Shown here one piece after another: positions 1 to 10,487 of a stretch of DNA of 64,000 bases (the stretch's first letter is position 1; the number at the start of each line of letters is the position of its first letter). The notes beneath the pieces are model-generated. The model was not told the origin of the DNA. It ran no database searches and saw only the letters and a program-made list of their open reading frames with translations. This DNA comes from Cephalotus follicularis. Taxonomy: Eukaryota; Streptophyta; Magnoliopsida; Oxalidales; Cephalotaceae. Position numbers and translations under genes: made by a program. Location of the stretch: assembly GCA_001972305.1 (NCBI GenBank), contig BDDD01000047.1, positions 406,607 to 470,606 of the forward strand, written 5' to 3'.

Positions 1-1126
1 TGAAAATAGTACATGAGCAGTAAAATGAAACATGGATTCTCAGCAGGAATTCGACAGAATTTCAAGAAGCATAAAACATCAGTTAAAGTAGACATCTGAA
101 AGTTTCTAAAACATTAAACCATTAGAAATTTCATCAAGAAATGAACAAGATATGAATAAAACTATCTGCTACATAATTCGAAATAAAACAGGGGATACTT
201 TGGTGAAAATGGGTATAGAATTTCCTTGCTTTGCTTTAGATTTCCTTTTCTCCCTTCTCCTTTTGAATTCTCCACTTCACTCTCAGCAGAAGCGCTTCCC
301 TTCTCAGCCAAAATGACTGAATTCAGGTACCTAATGCCCATAAATAGGTTGATTACTTAGGGAGTAAGTCTCCCCCTCTCTCCCTCTCATGACTCATCTC
401 TCAAATTAACCATGTGCCTTAAATCCACCAATCAAATTGTGACACTTAGCATCTAAACATAAAATATCTGGCCTCCTTTCACCCTAGTCCGAAACTTGTC
501 CCATAATTAATAAATGTAACTCACAATAGGGCAAAAAGTTAGATTTTGTAGCTGATCTGATGGTTTGGGTGTCGACGCTTACGCATGGCGTTGACGTCTA
601 TGTCCTTGTGCGTTAACTTCAATGGTTCTCCGCGTTAACATCCAATGCTGTAGGCTGAAAAGTGTACTCATTCGTGTTAACGTCTAAACACGACGTTGAC
701 GCCTTCTAGTTTGATGTTGACGCTATTAAGGTTTCACGTTAACGTCTATATCCACTGTCTAAAATTGCACCTCTTGGCGTTGACGTCTTTCCCAAAGGCA
801 TTGACGCGTATATGCAATCCCTAGTATGTCGACGATAATAAACATCACATTGACAAGATTCATCGTGAAATGCCCAGAACCTGTGCTCGAACCCAGCATA
901 TTGACGTATATAACATAGGCGTTGACGCCAAAAAGACTGTTCTGCATATTTTGCCTGTTTTGATCCTACCATTTTGCTTGTATGTTTTGCTTAAGCAGGA
1001 CTCCCCGTCCGCTCACCGGGGAGCAGAACCTTAGGGTCATATCACGGGTCCCTTGAAATATTTGCCAACCTCAACAATGGCAACCATATTTCCATATAAC
1101 TTTAACAAAATTTTCTAGTCATTACA
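1..1126 (-). repeat. 3' LTR of element A (cut by window start)
   Basis: On the minus strand the LTR begins TGTAATGACTAG at 1126, directly after a purine tract, and continues beyond position 1. Its first 94 bases match 6072-5979 almost perfectly. The stretch 1-250 resembles 9890-10140 in the LTR of B, so A and B belong to one family. A TATA-like stretch lies near 338-347, aligned with the better TATA box of B. Confidence 0.85.
541..925. repeat. GTTGACGC-type palindrome cluster in the LTR of A
   Basis: About fifteen copies of a short motif related to GCGTTGACGTC or GTTAACGTC are scattered through this stretch, for example at 570, 588, 690, 708, 777, 798 and 918. Spacing is irregular. In element A the cluster lies upstream of the TATA-like region, so it is in U3. 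Most copies read TTGAC or TTAAC where other clusters in the window read TCGAC, as expected from CpG decay. Confidence 0.8.
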
Positions 1127-1141
1127 TTCTATCCTCCTTAC
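1127..1141 (-). other. Polypurine tract of element A
   Basis: The minus strand reads GTAAGGAGGATAGAA directly before the TGTAATG start of the 3' LTR. This is where plus-strand DNA synthesis is primed in LTR retrotransposons. Confidence 0.75.
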
Positions 1142-1164
1142 AAAAATTTTGTCCTCAAAATTTG

Positions 1165-1395
1165 TTACACATCAAACTCAAAAAGGTGAGGGTATTCCTT
1201 TCTCATTGTTTCTTCCAATTCCCAAATAGATTCTTTGACTCCATGATTTTTCCATAACACTTTTACTAAGGGAATTGTTTTTTTCCTTAGAATTTGCTCT
1301 TTATGATCCAGAATTTCCATTGGTTGTTCATCGTATGACAAGTCTTCATGCACTTGAATCGGTTCAACTCTTAAGACATGTGATGGATTGGCCAT
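1165..1395 (-). pseudogene. Chromodomain-like C-terminal tail of A integrase
   Basis: The frame gives 76 residues. It holds the block ILDHKEQILR, then KTIPLVKVLW, an ESIWELE segment and a final YPHLFEF before the stop. This is the tail typical of Tekay/Del chromovirus integrases, thought to steer integration toward particular chromatin. The same block recurs in K (ending 46111) and M (ending 61123). The frame is separated from the upstream integrase by frameshifts. The stop lies about 40 bases before the polypurine tract, the normal spacing for the end of pol. Confidence 0.85.
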
Positions 1396-1512
1396 ATACT
1401 TCTAGAATAGTGATACATGGAACACATTGTGTACATAACAGAGAAATGGTGGTAAAGCGAGCCTATACACAACTTATCCTATCCTTTCCAAAATCTCAAA
1501 TGGTCCAATGTA

Positions 1513-2731
1513 TCAAGGACTAAGCTTTCCCTTCTTGCCAAATCGCATCACTCCTTTCCATGGTGATACCTTGAGGAAAACATGATCTCCCACGTCAAAC
1601 TGTAGCTCTCTTCGTCTTTTATCCGCGTAGCTCTTCTGTCTACTGTGGGCTATTAAGAGGCATTTCTGAATCAGTTTCACTTTCTTAGTAGTTACTTGTA
1701 CCATTTCTGGTCCCAATAACTTTCGTTCTCCTACCTCTTCCCAACAGATAGGCATTCGACATCTCCGTCCATAAAGTGCTTCAAAAGGTGCCATCTGTAT
1801 GCTATCTTGGAAACTATTGTTGTAGGCAAACTCAATCAGAGTGACATGTTGCTACCAATTTCCTTTGAAATCTATAACACAAGCACGTAGCATGTCTTCC
1901 AATGTCTGTATGGTCCGTTCTGATTGCCCGTCGGTTTGTGGATGGTACGCTGTACTAAAATTGAACTTTGCACCCAAAGCATTCTGTAGACTCTTCCAAA
2001 AGCGCGATGTGAAATGTGGATCTTGATCTGAAACAATCGATACCAGTACACGGTGCAATCTAATGATCTCTTGTTCATAAATAATAGCCAGTTGGCACAA
2101 CGAATTACTGTCCTTGATCAGTAAAAAATGGGCTGACTTCGTTAAACGATCCAGGATCACCCATATTGCATTATTTCCTTGGCAGTCCTGTTACGAAGTC
2201 CATGCTGATATGCTCCCACTTCCATTCTGGTATGGGAAGCGAATGCAAAGTTCCCTTCGGTAACTGATGTTCAGCCTTCACTTGTTGACAAACAAGACAT
2301 CTTGACACAAAATTCGCAATATCTCTTTTCATATTATTCCACCAATAGATATCTCGTAAATCCCTGTACATCCTTGTACTTCAAGGGTGTACTGAGAAAT
2401 TCAAACTATGTGTCCTGTTCAATACTTCATTCTTCAAGTCCGCATTAGATGGGACGCATAATCTCTTATCAAATCTCAATACGTTGTCGGTTCCCAAGTT
2501 GAAGCGCGATTCCTTTCCATTCCTTACTCCCTCTACTATCTCCTTGAGTTCCAAATCATCAAATTGACTTTGCTTTATTCTCTCAACCAGAGAAGGTTGT
2601 GCTATGAGTTGGAATAGGGAAGCCTCTTCTCCTTGTTTTCTCACTACCAAGTTCATCCGTTGGAAATCTCTTATCAACTCTTCCTGTGTGGTGATCATCA
2701 TCACTACATTCCTCATGCTTTTCCGACTCAA
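1513..2731 (-). pseudogene. Integrase of element A (broken)
   Basis: Several frames together give an integrase, which inserts the cDNA into the host genome. Around 2160-2440 there is a zinc-binding HHCC region, with histidines near HSLNFSVHP and the pair CLVCQQVKA. The catalytic core lies at 1852-2230 and shows MDFVTGLP, VSDQDPHF (aspartate) and TIQTLEDM (glutamate side). The C-terminal part at 1513-1794 has RRCRMPICW and VGDHVFLKVSPWKGV, as in gypsy integrases. Stops and shifts near 2165, 2375 and 1795-1850 break it. It is closest in the window to the integrases of K and M. Confidence 0.85.
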
Positions 2732-2737
2732 GGCATC

Positions 2738-3376
2738 TGCTACGACATTCGCTTTACCCGGATGGTATTGAATGGTGCAATCAGAATCCTTGATAAGCTA
2801 TAACCATGTCATTTGCCTCATGTTTAACACCTTTTGAGTGAAAATATACCTGAGGCTGTTGTGGTCGGTGAAGATTTCGCACTTCACTCTATATAGATAA
2901 TGCCACCAAATCTTCAGCATGAAGATAACTGTGGCCAATTCAAGATCATGCGTAGGATAGTTCTGTTCATGTGCTTTAAGCTGTCTGGAAGCATAGGCAA
3001 TCACTTTTCCCTATTGCATCAGCACACAACCTAGCCCTTTATGAGATGCATCACTTTACACCACAAAACTCTCAGATTCCGTTGGTAATGCAAGTATTGG
3101 GGAATTCATCGATCTTTCTTTCAACTCCAAGAAACTCTTCCCCCATTGGTCGGACCACTCAAACTTTACATTCTTCTGCGTCAACCTTGTGAGTGGGTTC
3201 CCAATATGAGAGAAATTCTCAACAAATCTTCGATAGTGGCCTGCCAGTCCCAGAAAACTTCGTATCTCGGCCACTGAAGTAGGTCTTTGCCATCCTCTTA
3301 ACGCTTCTGACTTGGTGGGATCCACAGAGATTCCTTCTCTTACGATCACGTGTCCCAAGAAGGATACCTCATCCAT
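2738..3376 (-). pseudogene. RNase H and connection region of A
   Basis: The upstream half (3056-3376) contains the end of reverse transcriptase and the connection: [17 protein letters not shown] and [17 protein letters not shown]. The downstream half (2798-3004) has the RNase H motifs DLELATVIF and [10 protein letters not shown]. RNase H removes the RNA strand during reverse transcription. A stop or frameshift lies near 3005-3055. In this copy the lysine and glutamine codons at IFTQK and NMRQ are intact, which makes A a useful reference for the stop codons of K. Confidence 0.85.
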
Positions 3377-3409
3377 CCAAAACTGACATTTGATGAACTT
3401 AGCGTAGAT

Positions 3410-4150
3410 TCATTCCTTCCGTAGTGTTTGCAACACACGGGTTAAATGTTCTTCATGCTCCTCTCGACTCTTTGAGTACACTAAGATGTCATCAATAAAG
3501 ACTATCATGAACTGATCCAGATATTCACTGAATATTTTGTTCATCAAACTAATAAATACTTCTGGACCATTTGTCAATCCAAATGACATTACTAAAAACT
3601 CGTAATGTCCATATCTTGTCCAAAAAGCAGTTTCCGGTATATCATCTTCTTTGACCTTCAATTGATAGTAGCCCGATTGGAGATCAATCTTCGTGAAGTA
3701 TCGGGCATTCTTGAGTTGATCGAACAAATCGTCAATCCTTGGTAGTGGGTACTTGTTCTTAATGGTAACTTGATTCAACTCTCAGTAGTCTATGCAGAGT
3801 CTCATCGTCCTGTCCTTCTTCTTTACGAACAGTACCGGTGCACCCTATGGTGATACACTCGGTCGGGTAAATCCTTTATCCAAAAGTTCTTGTAGTTGAT
3901 CGATCAACTCTTTCAACTCAGCTGGTGCCATGCGATAAGGACTCTTTGAAATAGGAGACGTTCCCGGTATCACATCAATAGTAAACTCCACTTCTTGATC
4001 TGGTGGCATACCAGGTAAATCTTCAGGAAAAAACATCGACGAACTCCTTAACAACATGTAACTCTTCTATCTTGATCTTCTCCTTATCGATATCCATTGC
4101 ATAGGCAAGATAGCCTTCGCATCCACTTCCCAATAATCTCTTAGCTTGCA
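3410..4150 (-). pseudogene. Reverse transcriptase of element A
   Basis: The region 3845-4150 gives the N-terminal part ([20 protein letters not shown], then [12 protein letters not shown]). The region 3410-3778 gives the fingers and palm with [15 protein letters not shown] and the catalytic FIDDILVYS, so both active-site aspartates are kept. A stop at about 3779-3781 separates the two. It copies RNA into DNA in the virus-like particle. Neighbours are the protease upstream and RNase H downstream on the minus strand. Confidence 0.9.
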
Positions 4151-4190
4151 TCGATGATATGATCCTCAGAGGTTCACTAGCTCCCGTGCT

Positions 4191-4673
4191 TCAAAAAATA
4201 TACTCAGGTTGGTCCGGTATAGAAAGCTTAACTTCCTTCTTGAAACATTCAACACTAGCATGATTCGCCGAAAGCAAATCCATGCCTAGTATGACCTCAA
4301 ACTTTAGGATTGCTAGAGGTACTAGGTCTACTAGCATCGTCCTATCATATATTCTTATGTCACAAGACTTATGTACATTATCAGCCACCAAGGTATTACC
4401 ACTTGGGGTTTCAACGGCTAGACCTATCTCCAATTCTTGTGATGGGGTACTTAAACATGGTGTAAAAGCTAATGAAACAAATGAATGCGTCGCTCCCGTA
4501 TGAAACAATACATGTGCAGTTCTAGAGCATACAGGAAAAGTACCTGTCACCACATCGTTGGTATTCTCCACCTCGCCAGCTGTCATTGCATAGGTTCTTG
4601 CTGGTGCTCTTTGTTGCTGGGCTCCGTTCCCTCCTGGCCCTCCCGTCTTCGGTCGGGTGCATTGATTGGACAT
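4191..4673 (-). pseudogene. Aspartic protease of A, catalytic Asp lost
   Basis: The frame has 160 codons. It begins in the last gag knuckle, then shows AHVLFHTGATHSFVS and, later, ILGMDLLSANHASV, the two hallmarks of gypsy retropepsins. The catalytic triad should be D-T-G. Here it reads H-T-G, a change of the active aspartate that should abolish processing of the polyprotein. The copy in M keeps DTG at the same place. Confidence 0.85.
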
Positions 4674-5627
4674 GTGTCCTTCCTGTCCACAATTGTAACA
4701 TTTGATTGACCTTTAATTTTGAGCTTGGTCCTGTCCTTATCGACACTCTCTAGCTTGGTGTCCCTGCTTTCCACATTTGTAACAAACTCCCATCCCATGC
4801 AAGCATTTCCCATGATGTCTTTTCCCACATTCTTGACAAGTTTTTGAGTTCTGCCCTCCATCAGAATTTGCTTTCTTATTCTTGTTATCGGGGGATTCAC
4901 CAACCTTCCTCTTCCCTTGTCCTTGTTCCGTTCTTTTCTGCTGATATCTTTTGTTATCAATCTCAATCCTCAACGCAAATCTCAAAACCGTGTCGTAAGT
5001 CTGTAGGTCTTATACTATCACCAACCTTCGGATATGAGACTTCAAACCCTGAGAAAATCTATTGGCCCTTCTCTCTTCTGTGGACACTAGTTGAATCGCA
5101 TATCGAGACATCCTAGCAAAGTTTGCCTTGTACTGAGCCACGGTTTTGGACTCGCCTTGTTCCAGTTGAAGAAAATCTTCCTCCATTTTATCCTTCATTA
5201 CTTGCGGAAAGTATTTATTCATAAATACTCCCTTAAACTCTTCCCACGTCATGGCTTCTCTTTCTCGACGTGTTTTTGTTCGCTCGATCATACACCACTA
5301 TTGGTCCGCCTCTCCATCAAGCTTATACATCGAAAACTCCACCTCTTGCTGATTTGTACAGCCCAACGCTTTGAAAATCTTTTCGTTCCCTTGGATCCAT
5401 GCTTCTACTTCTAAAGGATCTTTCGTTCCCAAAAAGATTCTTGGATTGTGCCTCGAGAACTATTCTAAAGTTTGACTCACTGGCGGAGGTGCTTGATGAT
5501 TGTTCCCGTTGTTATTGGCTATGACTTCAGCCAATCGGTTCAAAACCGCATTCAGTGAATTATCTTCTTCGTTGTTTCGTACATTTGTGTTTCTATTTTG
5601 TCCACGTCCTCTCCTCCTGTGAGCCAT
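4620..5627 (-). pseudogene. gag of element A
   Basis: The start codon is at 5627-5625; the product begins MAHRRRGRGQNRNTN. This start is chosen because B has the equivalent start at 8331 in aligned sequence. The capsid part at 5010-5291 has EEFKGVFMNKYFP and a DFLQLEQGESKTVAQY block, the usual retrotransposon gag signature. Three zinc knuckles follow: CQECGKRHHGKC and CYKCGKQGHQAREC at 4737-4900, and CYNCGQEGHMSNQC near 4665-4705. Frameshifts near 5000 and 4740 break the frame. Gag forms the particle that packages the RNA. Confidence 0.85.
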
Positions 5628-5837
5628 CTAGTTAGTATTCATAGGTTAGTTCTTAATCTTAAGCAATTCTACTCAAGTGTTAAGTAAAACATTTAAATTC
5701 TAATGCTCTAGATCATTTCTCGAAACTAACAACTTTATTTATCCACATTTTCCTTATACACATGCTTACACTTCATATATCTCATTTTCACATCTCTACA
5801 TTTAAACATATCTTACAAAATCTTCCTTATCATTACC
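5628..5837 (-). other. Leader of element A between the extra ORF and gag
   Basis: AT-rich untranslated stretch. It aligns by eye with 8332-8522 of element B, which lies at the same place. No further feature is seen. Confidence 0.6.
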
Positions 5838-5978
5838 CTAGTCTTCATCACTAGGGATGTCATCGTTGGGCACTCCCTACTGAATCCGCCCTATCATCTT
5901 TCTTAGGTTCTCTCTAACACCTCTCATGACGATGTCATTGAGTCCCCATATGTACCTTAGGAGTACCCCCAGAGCGTC
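5838..5978 (-). pseudogene. C-terminal remnant of the extra leader ORF in A
   Basis: On the minus strand this stretch translates to a segment with RYIWGLNDIVMRGVREN, which aligns with RYIWGVDGIVIRGVREK in the 141-residue leader ORF of B (8486-8911). After an in-frame stop the same frame ends SDED-stop at 5852-5838. B has SDED-stop at the aligned place (8537-8523), one frame over. The N-terminal coding half is gone: the deletion that removed most of the 5' LTR ends at about 5979. Function unknown. Confidence 0.6.
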
Positions 5979-6072
5979 AGGGTCATATCACGGGTCCCTT
6001 GAAATATTTGCCAACCTCAACAATGGCAACCATATTTCCATATAACTTTAACAAAATTTTCCGGTCATTACA
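5979..6072 (-). repeat. Remnant of the 5' LTR of element A
   Basis: This 94-base stretch matches the first 94 bases of the 3' LTR of A (1126-1033); the visible difference is CCGG against CTAG near the start. It begins TGTAATGACCGG and abuts reverse transcriptase codons of B at 6073. The rest of the LTR and the PBS are deleted. Confidence 0.85.
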
Positions 6073-6842
6073 TACCTCCTCCATCCAAAATTGGCACTTG
6101 CTAAACTTAGCATTAAGTTGTTCCCTCCTCAGCATTTGCAGCTGTCTGTTCAAATGCTCATCATGCTCCTCTTGACTCTTTGAGTACACTAATATGTCAT
6201 CGATAAAAACTATCACGAACTGGTCTAAACATTTGCTGAATACTCTATTCATCAAATCCACAAATGCAGCGGGAGGATTTGTCAATCCAAACGACATCAT
6301 CAAACACTCGTAATGACCATATCTCGTCCGAAAAGTAGTTTTCGGTACAACCTGCTTCTTAACCTTTACTTGATGATAACCTGATCGAAGGTCGATCTTC
6401 AAGAAATATCAAGCATTCTTAAGCTGATCAAACAAATCGTCGATCCTTGGTAATGGATACTTATTCTTACTGGTAACTCGATTTAATTCTTGGTAATCGA
6501 TGCAGAGTCTCATCATGCCATCTTTCTTCTTCACGAACAACACCGGTGCACCTCATGGTGATACACTCTGTCGGATGAATCCTTTATCCAAAATTCTTGC
6601 AAATGATTATTCAATTCTTTTAACTCGGTCGGCGCCATACGATAGGGACTCTTCAAAATTGGGGTCGTTCCGGGTACCAAGTCAATTACAAACTCTATCT
6701 CTCGATCAAGTGGTATACCCGGTAGATCTTCGGGAAACACATCCGTAAACTCCTTAAAAACATTAACATTTTCTATCTTCATCTTTTCTTCCTTGGTGTC
6801 CACCACGTACACGAGGTAACCTTCACAGCCGCTTCTCAACAA
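6073..6842 (-). pseudogene. Reverse transcriptase of B, interrupted by A
   Basis: The N-terminal part (6531-6842) has DLPGIPLDREIEFVIDLVPG and PYRMAPTELKEL. The palm part (6073-6402) has [25 protein letters not shown] and the intact catalytic FIDDILVYS, then QFWMEE, where homology to A stops and the LTR of A begins. An internal frameshift or stop lies near 6405-6530. The codons at the junction form a purine-rich run, which explains the resemblance to a polypurine tract. Confidence 0.85.
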
Positions 6843-7379
6843 TCATTTAGCTTGAATTGTTGATATGAAGCTTAAAGGTTTACTACTTTTTGTGCTTCGA
6901 AAAACAAACTCGAGTTCACCAGGTATAGCAAACCTAACCTCTTTTTTGAAACAATCAACACTAGCAGGATCCCCCGAAATCCAATCCATGCCTAGTATGA
7001 CATCAAAAATTAGGATTGCTAGAGGTACTAGATCTACCAACATCTTTCTATTACAAAGCTTTAGCTCACATGATCTATGCACCTTATCGGCTATCAGGGT
7101 GCTACCACTGGGGGTTTCAACAGCTAAACTTATATCCAAATTTTGTTATGGGGTACTTAAATAATGCACAAATGATAAGGACACAAATGAATGTGCTGCT
7201 CCCATATCAAACAATACATGTGCATTTTTAGAGCATACGACAAAAGTATCTGTCACCACGTCATTAGGATCTTCCACACCTTCAGCTGTCATGGCGGATG
7301 TTCTAGCCATTGCTCGAGGTTGTTGAGCTTCATCCTCTCTTTGTCCTCCCATCCTTGGTCGAGTGTGTTGATTCAACAT
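6843..7379 (-). pseudogene. Aspartic protease of B, active site altered
   Basis: The reading is split into 7146-7379 and 6843-7139. The first part has AHVLFDMGAAHSFVS, where the retropepsin triad D-T-G has become D-M-G. The second has VILGMDWISGDPASVDCF, the usual C-terminal hallmark. A single break around 7140 separates them. The Thr-to-Met change at the active site probably makes it inactive. It sits between gag and reverse transcriptase as in A, K and M. Confidence 0.8.
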
Positions 7380-7384
7380 ATGTC

Positions 7385-8331
7385 CTTCTTGACCACAATT
7401 ATAGCATTTGATGGGTCATTGATTCTGAGTTTGACCTTGTCCTTGCATGCATTCTCTCACTTGATGTCCCGGCTTCCCACACTTAAAACAGACTCCCTTT
7501 CCTTGCAGGCACTCCCCACAATGAATCTTTTCACTCTGTTGACAAGTTTTAGGGTCTCTTCCGCCATCATACCTCACTTTCTTATTTTTGTTGTCAGAGG
7601 ATTCACCAACCTTCCTCTTTCCTTGTCCCTGCTCTACCCATTTTTGTTGATATCTTTGGTTGTGAATTTCTACTCTCAGCGCACACTTCAATACTGCTTC
7701 GTAGGTTTGCAGGTCTTGTGCTATCAACATGCTTCGAATATGATGTTTTAGACCCTGGAAAAACCTGTTTTCCCTTCTCTCTTCCCTTGACACCATGTGA
7801 GCCGCGTATCGAGATAGTCTCGCAAAATTTGCCTCGTATTGAGCTACGGTTTCAGACTCAGCCTGTTCCAATCAGAGGAAGTCCTCCTCATTTTTTCCTT
7901 CAACATCTGAGGAAAATATTTGTCCATAAATATTTCCTTTTGCCTTTCCCATGTCATCGCTTCTACCTCCCGACGTGTCTTCATCCTCTCGATCTTGCTC
8001 CACCATTGATCTGCTTCTCCTTGTAGCTTGTAGATCAAAAACTCTACCTTCTGACGATCTATGCAATTCAATGCTCTGAAGTTCTTTTCAATCCCTTGGA
8101 TCCACGTCTCCGCTTCCATAGGATCTACCATTCCCGAAAAGGTCTTCGAATTTTATCTTGCATATTGCTCTAGGGTTGGCTTGCTGGCAAAGGCGCTTGA
8201 TGGTTATTACCGTTGTTATTAGCAATAACCTGAGCCAATTTATTCAATACCATGGTCAGAGAGTTATCTTCTCCCTTGTCTTGTGCACTCCCATTCTTTC
8301 TTTGACCACGACCTCTTCTTGCGTCAGCCAT
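7385..8331 (-). pseudogene. gag of element B
   Basis: The start codon at 8331-8329 gives MADARRGRGQRKNGS, aligned with the start in A. The capsid segment (7844-8131) has METWIQGIEKNF-type residues, LQGEADQWW and MDKYFPQM; the following part (7416-7871) has SETVAQYEANFARLSRY. Three zinc knuckles follow: the first has lost a cysteine (CQQSEKIHCGEC), the second is whole (CFKCGKPGHQVREC), and the last ends in H instead of C (CYNCGQEGHMLNQH, near 7385-7425). Frameshifts lie near 7870 and 7410. Confidence 0.85.
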
Positions 8332-8485
8332 CTAGTTAGCATTATCAAGTTAATTCTTAACCTTAGACAATTCTATTCATTGTTAGACAAAACAGAATAA
8401 AATTCTAGTACTCAATACTTTACAAAAACACTACAGTTTTATTTATCTTATAACATTTACACTCCCTTGCACATATATTACATTT
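8332..8485 (-). other. Leader of B between the extra ORF and gag
   Basis: AT-rich stretch that aligns with 5628-5830 of A. No ORF or structure is seen beyond the likely true end of the extra ORF at 8523. Confidence 0.5.
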
Positions 8486-8911
8486 CTACACATTTCTTAC
8501 ACCAAGCTTCTTCATTGTTACTTTAATCCTCGTCGCTAGACGCATTGCCATCTGTATCTCTCCTCTAATATACCTTATCACCACCCTCAATTTTTCTCTA
8601 ACTCCTCGAATAACTATTCCATCGACTCCCCAAATATACCTGAAAAGAACCTTCATATCTGACTTAACTTCTCTAACAAATTCATCTTTTCTTGCTAACT
8701 CCTGTCTATATACTTCTTCCATTTGATATATACGAGTATGAAATTCTTCTCGGTTGATAGCGATGATTCCTCTTAAAATTTCTTTCTCTTTGAGAAGTTC
8801 CCGATTCTTAGTTATTAAATCCTGTAATTGCCCTCCCAAGGGCTCGGATGATCCACAGTGAGAAAATCTTGTACTAGTCGCCGAACTATAAGACTCGCTT
8901 GTTGCTGACAT
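8486..8911 (-). CDS. Extra coiled-coil ORF between PBS and gag of B
   Basis: This 141-codon frame begins 68 bases after the PBS and ends before gag. Residues about 5-20 are rich in Ser and Thr. Residues about 29-85 look like a coiled coil (LQDLITKNRELLKEKEIL, then MEEVYRQELARKDE). A basic block follows with RYIWG and RGVREKLR. The last part is probably shifted by one base: the neighbouring frame ends SDED-stop at 8523, matching the remnant in A (5838-5978). K and M have short leaders (about 170 and 110 bases) without room for it. I do not recognise the protein. Ogre-type elements are known to have an ORF before gag, but I see no similarity. Confidence 0.6.
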   Translation of the reverse strand: MSATSESYSSATSTRFSHCGSSEPLGGQLQDLITKNRELLKEKEILRGIIAINREEFHTRIYQMEEVYRQELARKDEFVREVKSDMKVLFRYIWGVDGIVIRGVREKLRVVIRYIRGEIQMAMRLATRIKVTMKKLGVRNV

Positions 8912-8978
8912 TTAAAGAAATCAGATCAGCAAACAATTCCACACAATTTATATCCTCAAAATATAGGAATAATCAACT

Positions 8979-8989
8979 CTCTGATACCA
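8979..8989 (-). other. Primer-binding site of B (initiator Met tRNA type)
   Basis: The minus strand reads TGGTATCAGAG, complementary to the 3' end of plant initiator methionine tRNA. It lies four bases after the LTR end (CATTACA). Confidence 0.9.
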
Positions 8990-10203
8990 AACTTGTAATG
9001 CTCCTCATCCGAGTTCGCTAAATGCTCAAAGCAAACTTCGAGGATTTGCTGCGTTACAGGGGGTGACGAATAATCATGTAACAATCTCGATGTTATATCA
9101 TGTTCAAAAAACTTCATAACTTCAAAATATACTTACCACTTTGAAGACTAAACCTTAGAATTGTCATACTCTTAATTTGGAAAACACCATATACTATAAC
9201 GATCATTTCTAATGTCTTTACATTTATACGTAAACCGTCATAATATATACATAACGAAAATATTAAATGATTACATCATAAAGCAGTTTATACATAACAC
9301 AATTGCTTCCAAAACATCTTTTACAAACTTCCTCTAAAGCTTGATATCCCACGTTCATCAATTTCCTTGAATTTTATTTGAAGATAAAAACATTAAAAGG
9401 AGTGAGCTCAAATAGCCCAGTAAGACTTTCATAATAATAATAAAAATATTTTATCACATTCATTTTTCTAATCATTTCTCGTAGATTAGAAACTTTTCAA
9501 ACAACCAAGGGGTTATATAAACTCAAAGAACCCAACCGAACCATTGCTTCACCGGGACATTATGCACTCCCCGATTACTATCCTTACGTCACATGCGTGT
9601 CCTCGAGAACTCTACGCTCTTAACATTATCCCTCTTTGGATCACAATCCAAGAGTTTTCATCTCAGTTCATTAACCTTTTGCATTTCATAAATCATTTCT
9701 CAATACTTTGAGTTTTCAACTCAAAGATGTTCACAAAATAGGATCGTAAAACATTTTGAAAATTGATATTTCATATAGAAGCATTCATTTATAAAGGAAA
9801 CATAAAACCATAAAGTTATAGCTAACATCTCAAAAAATTTCAGAATGATAAAGTTCATAATTTTTGGTTGAGAAACGAAGCTGCAACGAATTTTTAAAAT
9901 GGCTGTTGCTGCATGTAAGCAGAAAATGAGCAGTAATTTTCAATGAAATATTTCATCCAGAAATCAGCAACATCTCGAGATACATGAAACATAAAAGTTA
10001 TAGAGGACATCTTTAAGTTTCCAAAATAGTCAGACATTCAAATTTTCATTAAGAAACGAGAGAGATATGCTTAAATTATGTTGCTGCAAAATATCAGAAG
10101 TAAAACAGAGGAATGAAAGAGTAAGATTTTCCTTACTTTGATTAATCTCGTTTTCTCTTATTGAATTAACTCAGCAAATGTGACTATCCTCATGCCATTC
10201 AGG

Positions 10204-10215
10204 GTTATTTATAGC
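10204..10215 (-). promoter_or_regulatory. TATA box of the B LTR
   Basis: The minus strand reads GCTATAAATAAC about 740 bases into the LTR. It is the likely U3/R promoter element. No other strong TATA motif is nearby. Confidence 0.6.
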
Positions 10216-10487
10216 AACTAGAGCCACCCCCCCTCCCCCTCCCCCCCGTGCATGAGTCACCATACCCCTCCATCAAAATCATGCCACCTAGCATTCTAGT
10301 TGCCCATGTGATGATATTAGCATTTCTCTCTCTTTCTAGCTTGGTGACACATGTCATTCTCGTCATTCTAAGATTGACACTTGGATAAATATCTAGATTC
10401 ATAACTCCCTAACATGCCACATGTCCCGTAATCATAATCATTTATTCCCAAAGAGACAATTAAGCTAAATTCTTCAACTGGTTTGCA

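Larger units (their letters stand above)
1..6072 (-). mobile_element. Element A: Tekay/Del-type Ty3/gypsy retrotransposon, nested in B
   Basis: Read on the minus strand, the order is 5' LTR remnant (6072-5979), truncated leader, gag, protease, reverse transcriptase, RNase H, integrase, chromodomain-like tail, polypurine tract and 3' LTR. The 3' LTR runs off the window at position 1. Protease before reverse transcriptase and integrase last is the gypsy order, and the tail after integrase fits Tekay chromoviruses. A starts exactly where the reverse transcriptase of B stops, so I read A as inserted in B in the same orientation. A large deletion removed most of its 5' LTR, the PBS and the first part of the leader ORF, so this copy could not be reverse transcribed. 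Confidence 0.85.

Noticed and set aside
541..925. Palindrome clusters as Rho-independent terminators or CRISPR
   Set aside because: The palindromes are degenerate, irregularly spaced, lack T runs, and lie in eukaryotic LTRs.
5979..6072. A and B as a tandem chain sharing a central LTR
   Set aside because: B stops in the middle of reverse transcriptase exactly at the LTR start, and the LTR remnant matches the 3' LTR of A. Nesting of A in B explains this with fewer events.
7191..7751. A 186-codon plus-strand frame
   Set aside because: It is the antisense shadow of gag and protease of B. No homology or start context is seen.
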